Source of the DNA: Euzebyales bacterium | GTDB lineage: Bacteria; Actinomycetota; Nitriliruptoria; Euzebyales; JAHELV01 | Assembly: GCA_035461305.1 (NCBI GenBank) | Contig: DATHVN010000031.1 | Coordinates: 1-37,286 of the forward strand | DNA length: 37,286 nucleotides | Direction: 5' to 3' | Shown: in pieces, positions 26,075-34,100 of the stretch | Position numbering within the stretch: the first letter of the stretch is position 1 | Layout: each line of letters starts with the position of its first letter | The notes under the pieces: generated by a model | What the model saw: the letters and a program-made list of their open reading frames with translations, nothing else | Told to the model about the DNA's origin: nothing | Databases searched by the model: none | Position numbers and translations under genes: made by a program

Positions 26075-26536
26075 TCAACCCTCCGCGCCATGCCGCCCGC
26101 GCTTCTGGAGTCGAAGGCGCAGCTGGGGTTGGCCCGAGGCCTTATGGATGTGTCGATTCACGAACGCGAACCCGTAGGCGAACCCGTAGGCGTCGTAGAA
26201 GCGACGACCGATGGCGTTGGCCTCGAAGACGTCGAGCTCCAGATACGGACGCGAGTCACGGGCACGGTCCATGAGCGCACGGCCGATGCCGCGGCCCTGA
26301 TGGTCCGGGTCGACGAAGATGGCACCGACGTCGTTGCCGATGAGCGACAGGAAGCCGACCACGCGGCCGTCGGACTCGTACACCAACGTCTCGGCCATCG
26401 GAAGCCACTGCTCGGCGATCTGCCGTTGCTCGGTCGCAAGGAACTCTTCGGGCAGAAACGCGTGCGCGATCAACGACGCGCGGTACCAGACGTCGAGCAG
26501 ATCACCGAGATCCGCGGAGGTGTACGGACGTAACAT
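26075..26536 (-). CDS. GNAT-family N-acetyltransferase (YjaB-like)
   Basis: A 153-residue acetyltransferase from ATG 26536 (MLRPYTSADLGDLLDVWYRA). The acetyl-CoA loop is DPDHQGRGIGRALMDRAR, preceded by the beta-4 strand VGAIFVDP, and ELDVFEANAIGRRFYDAYGF is motif B. It uses acetyl-CoA to acetylate an unknown amine. Oddly, a tandem 12-bp duplication on the plus strand (CGAACCCGTAGG twice, 26161-26184) repeats four residues as AYGFAYGFAF in the strand after the CoA-binding helix. An upstream in-frame ATG at 26584 has no protein-like leader. Confidence 0.87.
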   Translation of the reverse strand: MLRPYTSADLGDLLDVWYRASLIAHAFLPEEFLATEQRQIAEQWLPMAETLVYESDGRVVGFLSLIGNDVGAIFVDPDHQGRGIGRALMDRARDSRPYLELDVFEANAIGRRFYDAYGFAYGFAFVNRHIHKASGQPQLRLRLQKRGRHGAEG

Positions 26537-26733
26537 GGACAGCCGTACCCCCTGCTCACCGTCCCGCACCTGCCACGACGACATGTGGCACGCCCCAGGT
26601 CAACCACCGAGCGGCGGCCACGTCGTGTCCACCCGATCATCGCAACGGCCTTGCTTACGGGTGCCCCACGTCCGTCGCCGACGGACACGCGCCGTGTGAC
26701 CGACGCCGCGGCGTCGTGCCTGGGTCCGCGGCC

Positions 26734-26961
26734 CTACGAAGCTTCTCTCGCGATGGCGCGGTCACCGAACATCCACCAGGTAGCGCTCGCCATCGTGTTT
26801 TGCCATGACCACGGGAAATGAGATCGTGCGGCCCGTCCGCGCTGGCACCGACCGACGACCTCAAGTGTCACGGCCCGGGCGGGTGACAGCACACCCGCTG
26901 AGAACTGAACGGCCGAGATCCTTGACGCCAGTGGTCCGGCCGAGTTGAAAGGCTCGTGCAT
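26734..26961 (-). CDS. Hypothetical small protein with strong ribosome site
   Basis: ATG 26961 on the minus strand has a perfect AAGGAG five bases upstream. The 75-codon frame begins MHEPFNSAGPLASRISAVQF and continues SAGVLSPARAVTLEV. No family is recognised. The C-terminal half (WSWQNTMASATWWMFGDRA) is less protein-like and the gene may be truncated by a frameshift. Confidence 0.35.
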   Translation of the reverse strand: MHEPFNSAGPLASRISAVQFSAGVLSPARAVTLEVVGRCQRGRAARSHFPWSWQNTMASATWWMFGDRAIAREAS

Positions 26962-27361
26962 CGGAAACTCCTTGAATGGCGGCATCGTCGAGCTGCCGTC
27001 GCACGAAGCGTCACTCCCTACCCGTCGGGGCGTTCCGGGTCGTTCGGCCCGGCATCGGATCGCGTTGGTCTCCGAGCTGCGCGGCACCGGCATGCGGTCA
27101 CGGGTGGTGATGGGTGTGACGCTGCCGTGGCCATGTGCACCGACTACGCCGACGTGCTCGCGACCGCGGACCGTCGTCCAGCGATGCGGTTGGGATCGCT
27201 GATCGTCTTGCCGGTCTCGGCTCGGCCTCACAGTGAGGACTCACTGTCCAGCTCGCCAGGCGCACGTGGACCCTAGAGGCCGCGGACCGCCCGGAGGGTG
27301 TCACGGCCCTGCTGGGGCCCTGCCGTTGGTAGGACTCGGGGGGTGTCCTGACAAGACAGTC
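26962..27361. other. No gene recognised
   Basis: About 400 bases before the IS256 fragment with no supported gene. AGTGAGGACTCACTG at 27230-27244 is a short near-palindrome. Confidence 0.35.
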
Positions 27362-27550
27362 ATGCGCAAGAGACCGATGTCGGTGTCGTCGGCCGGGGTG
27401 ACGCCGCCGGTCTGCCCGCAGCTGTCCGACGAGCTGCGGGTGGCGTCGACCGACATCGCCGCCGTCGCCCGCGAGGGGCTGTTGGTGATGTCGGTGACGG
27501 GCCTGCAGGTGATGGCCGAGCTGATGGACGACGAGCTCGCCGGCCCCGCG
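27362..27550 (+). pseudogene. IS256-family transposase, N-terminal fragment
   Basis: From ATG 27362 the frame reads MRKRPMSVSSAGVTPPVCPQ, then LSDELRVASTDIAAVAREGL and LLVMSVTGLQVMAELMDDEL AGP. The EGLL..S...GLQVMAELMEAD pattern is the start of IS256/mutator transposases. About 60 of ~420 residues remain; the frame then runs into an antisense recombinase remnant. Confidence 0.6.
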
Positions 27551-27574
27551 CACGTCCTCAAGGCCCTCTCGGCG

Positions 27575-28355
27575 CCGCCCTCGGCAACCCAGACGTGCGC
27601 GAACGTGTGCCGGCACTGGTGCGGGTGGACGTGTCCGATGCCGGCCTGGTCTGCGCGTCGTTCGAGCATCTGACCGATGCCCGACGGGTGTCATCGGTCC
27701 GCGGGATGCCGCCCGAGAGACTCGGTGTCGGCGTGGCCGTGGTGGCTTCGGGCGCAGGTAGCGGTCGAGCGCCATCCCGGTGCGCCCACCGAAGGGCGCG
27801 ACCGTCCGCGGCCGCCCTTGCCCCTCACGTAGAGCACTCGAGGTTGAAGTCGACGGTCCAGGGTCAGCCTCGCGAGCTCCGACAACCGCCCGCCGGTGTC
27901 GAGCAGTGTCCGGATGATCGCGGTGTCCCCCCGAGCGACGAAGTACTTGCCCGTACACCCGTCGAGCAGTGCGCCGAGCTGGTCGTCGGTAAGCACCGGT
28001 ACCGGCTGCTCAGGCACCTTCGGTGGCGCATCTTCGTCATCGGGGTGACGCCGAGCTCGCCGTCGTCCTCGAGCCAGCGGAAGAACTGCCGCAGTGACCG
28101 GTACCGTGCGGCGGCCGTCGCGGGCTTCCAGCACTCGAGCAAGGACGCCAGCCATGCTTCGATGTGGCGTCGCTCGATGACGCCGACTCGACCGGCAGGT
28201 CCTGGTCGTCGAGCCAGGCGTCGAACTGCAGTGCCGCCTCGGCGAAGCTCCTGGATCGTCCGAGGTGACCGGTTGCCGACGCGCAGATATCGTTCCACAC
28301 GCGGACAAGCTCGCGGACACGGCCTACACTGCGTGACGACGCACGACGGGACATG
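27575..28355 (-). pseudogene. Tyrosine recombinase (phage-integrase type), heavily frameshifted
   Basis: Family features appear in several minus frames: VERYLRVGNRSPRTIQ and SFAEAALQFDAWLDDQDLPV, HIEAWLASLLECWKPATAAA and RYRSLRQFFRWLEDDGELGV (core-binding domain), PVPVLTDDQLGALLDGCTGK, LLDTGGRLSELARLTLD (catalytic Arg), LYVRGKGGRGR (catalytic Lys) and HPHQCRHTFAHVWVAEGG (His-x-x-Arg). The C-terminal Tyr box is missing where the IS256 fragment begins. It is a nearly full-length but dead recombinase just outside tRNA-Arg(ACG), unrelated in detail to the intact integrase. Confidence 0.75.
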
Positions 28356-28444
28356 CGCGGCAAGTTAGTCGCTGTAGTACCGGTGTGCTAGGGTCATCCA
28401 CCTGTCCTGTGGATCCAAAACCGCAGGTCAGACCCACAAAACCA

Positions 28445-28518
28445 GCGCCCTTAGCTCAGTGGATTAGAGCATCTGACTACGGATCAGAAGGTCGGGGGTT
28501 CGAATCCCTCAGGGCGCG
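28445..28518 (+). tRNA. tRNA-Arg(ACG)
   Basis: A 74-nt tRNA, GCGCCCTTAGCTCAG to AGGGCGC plus G. The anticodon stem TCTGA/TCAGA encloses CTACGGA, giving ACG. Its 3' end is followed within 20 bases by the convergent end of the integrase gene, the usual arrangement of an element integrated in a tRNA. Confidence 0.97.
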
Positions 28519-28535
28519 CTCCGCATCTGTGCTGG

Positions 28536-29747
28536 TCAGCGGCCTGCAGCGTCCTCGTCATCGCCTCCGTCGCGCGGCGGTGGGCGATCTCTGGACCCAA
28601 TCCTGGACCCACTGGCGTCGCCGACGACGCGATCGACCGCGTCGGAGATGGCCTGCACGGCCTGGTCCATCATCCGTTCGCTGACGTGGGTGTAGATCTC
28701 CCGCGTCGTGCGGCTGTCAGCGTGCCCGAGCAGCTGTTGGGCGACCCGCTCGTGCACACCGCTCTCCGCGAGCGTCGTGCCATAGGTGTGACGCAGATGG
28801 TGGATGCCGCGGTGCTCGACGCCCGCACGTTCGGTGACGCGCCGCCACACGCGTGACAGGTTGCGCTGGTTGATCGGCCGCCCGTTGCGGGTAGTCAGGA
28901 TCAGGTCGTTGTCGTCCCACACCGCCGCCTGCGCGCGTTGCTCCGACTGTCGCTGTAGGTGCTCGCGGAGTATCGCGACGGTGATGGGTGGCAGCGGCAG
29001 CCACCGGCGACCGCTTTCAGTCTTGACGTCTTTGAGCACCGGCGACAGCGGGTCGAGTTGGTGACGCAAGCACAGCAGCCCGGCGTCGAGGTCGACGTCG
29101 GACCAGCGTTGCCCGAGCACCTCCGACAGCCGCATGCCGGTGGCGTGCACCAGGAAGATCGCGACGCCGAGGTCCTCGTCGCGCGCCGCGTCGAGGATCG
29201 CGGCCTGCTCGGCGTGCGTGAACGGCCGCCGCTCCGTCGGCCGGTAGCTCGGGCCGCGCACGAGCTGGGCGACGTTGCGCGGCACCAGTCCCCACATCAC
29301 GGCCTGGCCCAGTGCGATCCGTAGCACAGCGTGGGACAGCTGCACCGTCCTGCGTCCCTTGCCCGCCGCCAGCTCATCGTTGATGAACCGCTGAACGTGC
29401 ATAGGTGTCAGCTTGGCCAGCTTGATGCGCCCGAGACCGGGGACGAGGTGGCGGCGAACAGTGAGCTCATAGCCCTGCTTCGTCTTGCTCGCCAGGTCGC
29501 CCGGTTCGACGATCTCGCGGATCCACGCGTCGAGGAACTGCTGGACGGTGGCGCGGCCGGCATCGGTCGACAGCCCGAGTTCACGCTCGCGCAGCCGCTG
29601 CTGCAGCTTGGCCCGCAACTCGGCCTTGGTCCTTGCCGAGACCTTCGCGCGGCGGCCGCGTTCGTCGCGCGGGAGCCGACCGACCCACAGCTGCACTGAC
29701 GCGTCCCACGTGATCGACCCGTCGCCATCCGTCCGCCGCTTGGCCAT
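28536..29747 (-). CDS. int: Tyrosine-type site-specific integrase
   Basis: A 403-residue phage-type integrase. Residues ~1-60 are an arm-binding domain (ITWDASVQLWVGRLPRDERG), ~65-160 the SAM-like core-binding domain, ~175-365 the catalytic domain with Arg206 (TGMRLSEV), Lys242 (DVKTESGRR), His316/Arg319 (HHLRHTYG), His342 (LLGHAD) and Tyr352 (EIYTHVS). All six catalytic positions are present. It should recombine the element with the tRNA-Arg(ACG) site next to its 3' end. ATG 29747 begins two bases after the excisionase stop; a longer open frame upstream is not protein-like. Confidence 0.95.
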   Translation of the reverse strand: MAKRRTDGDGSITWDASVQLWVGRLPRDERGRRAKVSARTKAELRAKLQQRLRERELGLSTDAGRATVQQFLDAWIREIVEPGDLASKTKQGYELTVRRHLVPGLGRIKLAKLTPMHVQRFINDELAAGKGRRTVQLSHAVLRIALGQAVMWGLVPRNVAQLVRGPSYRPTERRPFTHAEQAAILDAARDEDLGVAIFLVHATGMRLSEVLGQRWSDVDLDAGLLCLRHQLDPLSPVLKDVKTESGRRWLPLPPITVAILREHLQRQSEQRAQAAVWDDNDLILTTRNGRPINQRNLSRVWRRVTERAGVEHRGIHHLRHTYGTTLAESGVHERVAQQLLGHADSRTTREIYTHVSERMMDQAVQAISDAVDRVVGDASGSRIGSRDRPPPRDGGDDEDAAGR

Positions 29748-29749
29748 CG

Positions 29750-29950
29750 TCAGTCGACGTCGTAGCCGGACGCGTCCGCGCGGAGATCGTCGACGAACGC
29801 GGCGAGCGCATCGCGCGGGATCCGGCGGCAGCGTCCGATCCGCACGGATCGGACCGCGCCGATCCGGAGCAGCTCGTACATCTTCGTCCTCCCCACGCCG
29901 ATGATCTCCGCCGCTTCCTCCGCGGTGAACAGCAGCTTGTGCATCAACAT
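29750..29950 (-). CDS. xis: Excisionase-family DNA-binding protein
   Basis: A 66-residue helix-turn-helix protein: LLFTAEEAAEIIGVGRTKMY is the HTH, followed by the wing GAVRSVRIGRCRRIPRDALA. Such proteins bend DNA at attachment arms to favour excision and can also repress. Its gene directly precedes the integrase (2-base gap), so both are made from one transcript. Start ATG 29950 or the ATG two codons later cannot be separated; GGGGGC lies just upstream. It is a distant relative of the remnant at 8793-9006. Confidence 0.87.
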   Translation of the reverse strand: MLMHKLLFTAEEAAEIIGVGRTKMYELLRIGAVRSVRIGRCRRIPRDALAAFVDDLRADASGYDVD

Positions 29951-30525
29951 CGCCCCCAAGTCGGCGTCCGTCGCGGCGAACGAGCCGGTCGCATCGCGCT
30001 CCGCGAAGGCGACTGGTGGCCCGCTCAGCCAGTGATGGGCGACGTGTAGCGGGGCGCCTGGCAAACACCTTGCACGACCGCTTGCGCGTCCGCTGGCTTC
30101 TCGGCGGCCACCTGTGGATATCCGTGCCAGCGATCTGCAAGTTCACCTCCGACGTCGGTTTCTCCGGTTTCTCCCTTGCAGAGACCTTGCGTGTCGGCTG
30201 GCAGCGGTCAGATCGCAGTGTTTCCACTGCCGGCCTCACTGACATTTCGCTGGCATTCGACCGGTACGGGGCCCGACGCGCTTCTCCGTATGGCCGGCCG
30301 TCGGGACGAAATTTCTTGGCCGCCGGTCCGGTGAGCGGTCGTCGGGGAGCGCGTCGAGGGTCTCGGTGGGCACGGATGGCCCGATCTGGACGCCCCGGAG
30401 GGACGTGCCAGCGAATTGCCAGTGGGTCTGCAAGCGAATCTGCAAGGACTTTGCAAGGACCGCGGGCTCATTGACTGCTCGGAGACGTGCGCGCCGGCGC
30501 GCGTCGAGCGAGCGGAGGCCACGCG
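29951..30525. promoter_or_regulatory. Divergent control region with CCTTGCA/TGCAAGG repeats (candidate oriT or regulator sites)
   Basis: About 575 bases between the divergent xis-int and orf197-relaxase arms. On the plus strand CCTTGC(A/G) occurs at 30068, 30174 and 30185, and its complement (C/T)TGCAAG at 30135, 30428, 30440 and 30451. GCCAGCG occurs at 30126 and 30407 and inverted at 30248. The left part is conserved in the decayed element (9125-9307), so it was kept by selection for some time. It must carry two promoters and very likely the transfer origin, because MobF origins usually lie beside the relaxase gene. No nick site could be identified. Confidence 0.6.
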
Positions 30526-31119
30526 ATGCCCACCGACCCCCGAGACGCCGAGAGCCGAGCGCGACACGACCAGCAGCACCAGGCGCCCGGACGGGACGCG
30601 TGGTACCAGGGCAGCCGGGTGCGGCTGGATCTCAACGCCGAGGCCGCCGTGCAGCTGCGCGATGCCCTCGACCCGATCGTCCGCAGTGAACCGGCGGGCG
30701 CCGCGCTGGCTCGGTTGGATGTGCGGCTGCCCGACGGTCGTCCGTTGCGGTTGTCGGTCCGGCTGACCGACGCCGGCACGATCCGCGACCCGGACGGCAC
30801 CTGCCGATCCTCCGAGGGTGTCGCCTACGTCGACGTCTCGGGCGACTTCGACACCCACGTCGCTGCCAGGCAGGTCATCGATGCAGCGACGAGTCCGTAC
30901 CACGACGTTCCACGGTCCGAACAGGCCGCCGCCGAGCTCGACGCCGCACGTGTTGACCGGGCGCGCGGCGGCCGAGCGCCTACGGCCGCCGCGCTCGACA
31001 ATCAGACGCGAAATGTCGTGCGCGCTCGCGCGCAACAAGCGGCCGACCACACCCGCACCCAGCGGATCGCCGACGTCGTCCGTCGCAGCCGAGATCTGGG
31101 GATCGGCTGGGACCAATGA
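30526..31119 (+). CDS. Conserved protein of unknown function upstream of the relaxase
   Basis: A 197-residue soluble protein, start ATG 30526 with GGAGG eight bases upstream. Residues ~20-120 form an alternating fold: RVRLDLNAEAAVQLRDALDP, ALARLDVRLPDGRPLRLSVR and GVAYVDVSGDFDTHVAARQV. Residues ~130-197 are basic and helical (ARVDRARGGRAPTAAALDNQ, ADVVRRSRDLGIGWDQ). No family is recognised. The frameshifted homologue at 9308-9715 sits at the same place before the other relaxase, so the pair is an evolutionarily stable module. A role as a transfer-origin accessory or regulatory protein is inference. Confidence 0.7.
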   Translation: MPTDPRDAESRARHDQQHQAPGRDAWYQGSRVRLDLNAEAAVQLRDALDPIVRSEPAGAALARLDVRLPDGRPLRLSVRLTDAGTIRDPDGTCRSSEGVAYVDVSGDFDTHVAARQVIDAATSPYHDVPRSEQAAAELDAARVDRARGGRAPTAAALDNQTRNVVRARAQQAADHTRTQRIADVVRRSRDLGIGWDQ

Positions 31120-31303
31120 CGGACCGCCGCGCGCCCGCAGCAGTCGCCGGCGTGGCCTCGCGGGCCCCGATCCCATCGCTGCCGGACGGGCCGCTGGCAT
31201 CGGCATTGCAGCGCAATGCAAGCGTGTGCTTCGGTCGTCGCCTCGCTGCTCCTCGGTGGACTGGGTGCTCCTCGTTGTGGCGGTGTGGGGCGGGTGGCTG
31301 CTG

Positions 31304-33976
31304 ATGGTCGCGTCGGTGGCCGCGATCCGTGCGGGCGATTCTGGTGCGAGCGTCGCCTACTACGTCGATCAGGTCAGTCACGATCGGCACGACTACTACG
31401 CCGGCCATGGTGAGGCGCCGGGCGTGTGGCACGGCACCTTCGCGGAACATCTCGGCCTCTCGGGCCACGTGGCCGCGGAGGACTTCCGCGCCGTCCTCGA
31501 GGGTCACGACCCCAGCAGCGGCGAGCCGCTCAAGCCGCGGGCGAACCGGCGGGTCGCCGCGTGGGACGTCACGTTGTCCCCGCCGAAGTCGATCTCCGCA
31601 CTGTGGGCCCTCGCACCCGTCGACACCCGACGCGAGGTGACGGAGGCGCAGGCCGCGGCGGTCGACGCCGCCATCGGCTACCTCACCTCCCACGCGTGCG
31701 TCGCTCGGCTCGGCCGCGACGGCGTCGACCGGCAGGACGGCGCCCAGCTGGGGTTCCTGCGCGCGGAGTTCACGCACCGCTGCTCCCGCGAAGGCGACCC
31801 CCAACTTCACACACATAGCGTTCTGGTCAACGTCCTCGAGGCGGCCGACGGCCGCCGCGCAGCACTGGACGGTGGGTTGCTATTTCAGCACGCCAAGGCC
31901 GCCGACGGCATCTATCAGGCTGCCCTCCGGGCCGACCTGACCCGCCGCCTCGGTGTCGACTGGGAGCGTCGTGACGAGCAGTGGCAAATCGCCGGCATCC
32001 CACCCGGCCTGTGTCGTGAGTGGTCCAAGCGGCGCAGCCAGATCACTGCGGCGCTCGCCGCCCGCGGCCTCGACCCCGACACCGCCTCCGGGCGCGCTGC
32101 CCAGACCGCGGCGCTCGCGACCCGCCACCGCAAGGTGCACGTCGGCGACGGTGAATCGCTGCACCATCGGTTCGCACGTGAAGCCGTCGCCGCTGGACTT
32201 GCGCCACACGCGGTCCTCGAGGCGGCGCTGCCATCACACCCGCAACACCACCGGCAACCTCGCGCGCAACCGATCGAGCGCAGCCCACGGCTGCTGGACG
32301 CGATGACCGGGCCAGACGGCGTGACCAAGCAGGCGTCGAGCTTCTCCCGCCGCGACGCGATTATCCACCTCTCCGCCCGCGCCGCGGTCCACGGCGCCAG
32401 TGCCGACAACGCCGCCGCTCGCATCGAGATCTTGGTCAATCGGCTGCTGCGCGACGACCGCGTCGTCCCCGTCCTCGCACCCGCCGCCCGCACCACCAAC
32501 GACGTACTGCGCGTCCGCGACGCCACCGGGCGGATCATCCGCACGGTCGATCAATCCGAACGCCGCTACACCACCATCGACCTGCTCGCCGCCGAGACCG
32601 AACTCCTACAGCGCGCCACCGGCCGGCAGCACGCCGGCGTCGGACGCATCCCCGGCGGGATCGTCGACCGGGTGCTCGCCGCCCACCCTGGGTTGGACCT
32701 CGACCAGCAGGCCATGGTCCGCACGCTCGCCTCGTCCGGTGCGGGCGTGGATGTCGTCGTGGGCAAGGCCGGGACCGGCAAGTCGACGGCGCTCGGCGTC
32801 TACCGCGCCGCACTGGATGCCGCAGGCGTCCCCGTCGGCGGCGTCGCACCGTCTGCGACCGCCGCGCACCAACTCGCCATGTCCGCTGGCATCACCGACA
32901 CGGCAACCGTCGACCGGTTGCTGGTCGAGCTCCGACACGGCCGCCGTGCCCTGCCGCGCGGCGTGGTCGTGGTGCTCGACGAGGCCGCGATGTGTCCCAC
33001 CCGCACCCGCCTCGCACTCCAACGCGCCGTCGACGCTGTCAACGGCAAGATCGTCGACGTCGGCGACCACCGCCAAATCCCGTCGGTCGACGTCGGCGGC
33101 GGCCACTACGCCCTCGCCCAACGCCTCGGCGCCACCGTCCTCGGACAGAATCACCGGTTCCGCGACCCCGTGTACCGCGACGCCGCCGAGTTCCTCCGCG
33201 ACCGCCAGCCCGCCGCCGCGGTCGAGGTCCTCCGCGCGCAGGGCGCGGTGTCCGATCACCACACACGACCGGTCGACGCGTGGACGGAAATGGTCGACGA
33301 CTGGCTCACCCACCGCGACAACGGCCACAGCGTGCTGATGCTCGCCACCGAACGCGCCACCGTCGCCGAGCTCAACCGGCTCGCCCGAGTCCACCTCGTC
33401 GCCCGCGGTGAGGTCGCACGACGCGCACGCACCTACCGGGCGGTCGGTGACCGCCGGACGATTGCGCTCGGGGTCGGCGACGAGGTCATCCTGCGGCGCA
33501 ACCACCAGCTCACCCAACCCGACGGCACCACGACCGCCGTGCGCAACGGCATGACCGGCCGCGTCACCGCCACCCGCCGCCGACACGTCACGGTCCAACT
33601 CGACGCCGCCCACCAGACTCTAGGAGGACCCACGAGTGTCGTGCTGCCGGATGGTTACGTCGGCGCGCACGTCGACTACGGCTACGCCCGCACCGTCGAC
33701 ACCGCCCAAGGCGCCACCGTCGATCACAGCCTGTTCGCGCCCTCAACGTCGGCCACGGCCGAGCGGGCGTACGTCGCGCTGTCCCGCGGGCGGCTGTCCA
33801 ACCGCATCTACGCCACCCACGACCGCGCGTGGATTGACGCCCTCGGCCGACGCCGCAGGCACGCGCTCGCCGTTGACCAGCAGCCCGCCGTCGACCGCTC
33901 GCCGACGCACGTCACGCGACCTCCCACGCTCGCTCGCGATCACGACCGTCAACCGCCACTCGAGGTCGGCCTGTAG
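31304..33976 (+). CDS. MobF-family conjugative relaxase-helicase (TrwC/TraI-type)
   Basis: An 890-residue protein that would nick and unwind element DNA for transfer. The relaxase domain (~1-290) has N-terminal tyrosine pairs YY (19-20) and YY (31-32), the VTLSPPKSISALWAL motif (89-103) and the metal-binding histidines His158, His169 and His171 (DPQLHTHSVLVN). The helicase is an AAA_30/RecD-like superfamily 1 type: Walker A GKAGTGKST (487-495), Walker B VVVLDEAA (555-562), GDHRQIPSVD (587-596), GQNHRFRD, ARTVDTAQGATVDH (795-808) and AYVALSRGR (822-830). ATG 31304 begins the sequence shared with the decayed copy; the ~160-codon upstream extension overlaps the 197-aa gene out of frame. It is slightly short for the family but complete. 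Confidence 0.95.
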   Translation: MVASVAAIRAGDSGASVAYYVDQVSHDRHDYYAGHGEAPGVWHGTFAEHLGLSGHVAAEDFRAVLEGHDPSSGEPLKPRANRRVAAWDVTLSPPKSISALWALAPVDTRREVTEAQAAAVDAAIGYLTSHACVARLGRDGVDRQDGAQLGFLRAEFTHRCSREGDPQLHTHSVLVNVLEAADGRRAALDGGLLFQHAKAADGIYQAALRADLTRRLGVDWERRDEQWQIAGIPPGLCREWSKRRSQITAALAARGLDPDTASGRAAQTAALATRHRKVHVGDGESLHHRFAREAVAAGLAPHAVLEAALPSHPQHHRQPRAQPIERSPRLLDAMTGPDGVTKQASSFSRRDAIIHLSARAAVHGASADNAAARIEILVNRLLRDDRVVPVLAPAARTTNDVLRVRDATGRIIRTVDQSERRYTTIDLLAAETELLQRATGRQHAGVGRIPGGIVDRVLAAHPGLDLDQQAMVRTLASSGAGVDVVVGKAGTGKSTALGVYRAALDAAGVPVGGVAPSATAAHQLAMSAGITDTATVDRLLVELRHGRRALPRGVVVVLDEAAMCPTRTRLALQRAVDAVNGKIVDVGDHRQIPSVDVGGGHYALAQRLGATVLGQNHRFRDPVYRDAAEFLRDRQPAAAVEVLRAQGAVSDHHTRPVDAWTEMVDDWLTHRDNGHSVLMLATERATVAELNRLARVHLVARGEVARRARTYRAVGDRRTIALGVGDEVILRRNHQLTQPDGTTTAVRNGMTGRVTATRRRHVTVQLDAAHQTLGGPTSVVLPDGYVGAHVDYGYARTVDTAQGATVDHSLFAPSTSATAERAYVALSRGRLSNRIYATHDRAWIDALGRRRRHALAVDQQPAVDRSPTHVTRPPTLARDHDRQPPLEVGL

Positions 33977-34100
33977 ATCGCCGACGTGCCCGCGGAACGG
34001 TTGAGTTGAGATGATCTCCGCAAGAGCTGATGTATCCGGACCGGCTGCCCGATGCGGCGTCAGCCGTCGCCGACGGGCCGTACTCGGTTGTCGTGCCGTT

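Larger units (their letters stand above)
28519..34100. mobile_element. Integrative mobilizable element at tRNA-Arg(ACG)
   Basis: It contains integrase and excisionase (minus strand) and a 197-aa protein with a MobF relaxase-helicase (plus strand) around a repeat-rich centre. Every gene is intact. It lacks a coupling protein and type IV secretion genes, so it can probably integrate and be mobilized but not transfer alone. The left end is the tRNA. The right end is uncertain; an 11-base match to the tRNA 3' end lies at 34101-34111. Confidence 0.65.

Noticed and set aside
30208-31221. Minus-strand frame of 337 codons through the element control region
   Set aside because: It runs antisense to the 197-aa gene and through the conserved repeats; its composition is shadow-like and it is not preserved in the decayed copy.
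30818-31303. N-terminal extension of the relaxase frame
   Set aside because: It overlaps the 197-aa gene out of frame, lacks homology to relaxases and is not shared with the decayed copy before MVASVAAIRAGD.
32606-33613. Minus-strand frame of 335 codons in the relaxase
   Set aside because: Antisense to the helicase domain with all motifs present on the plus strand.
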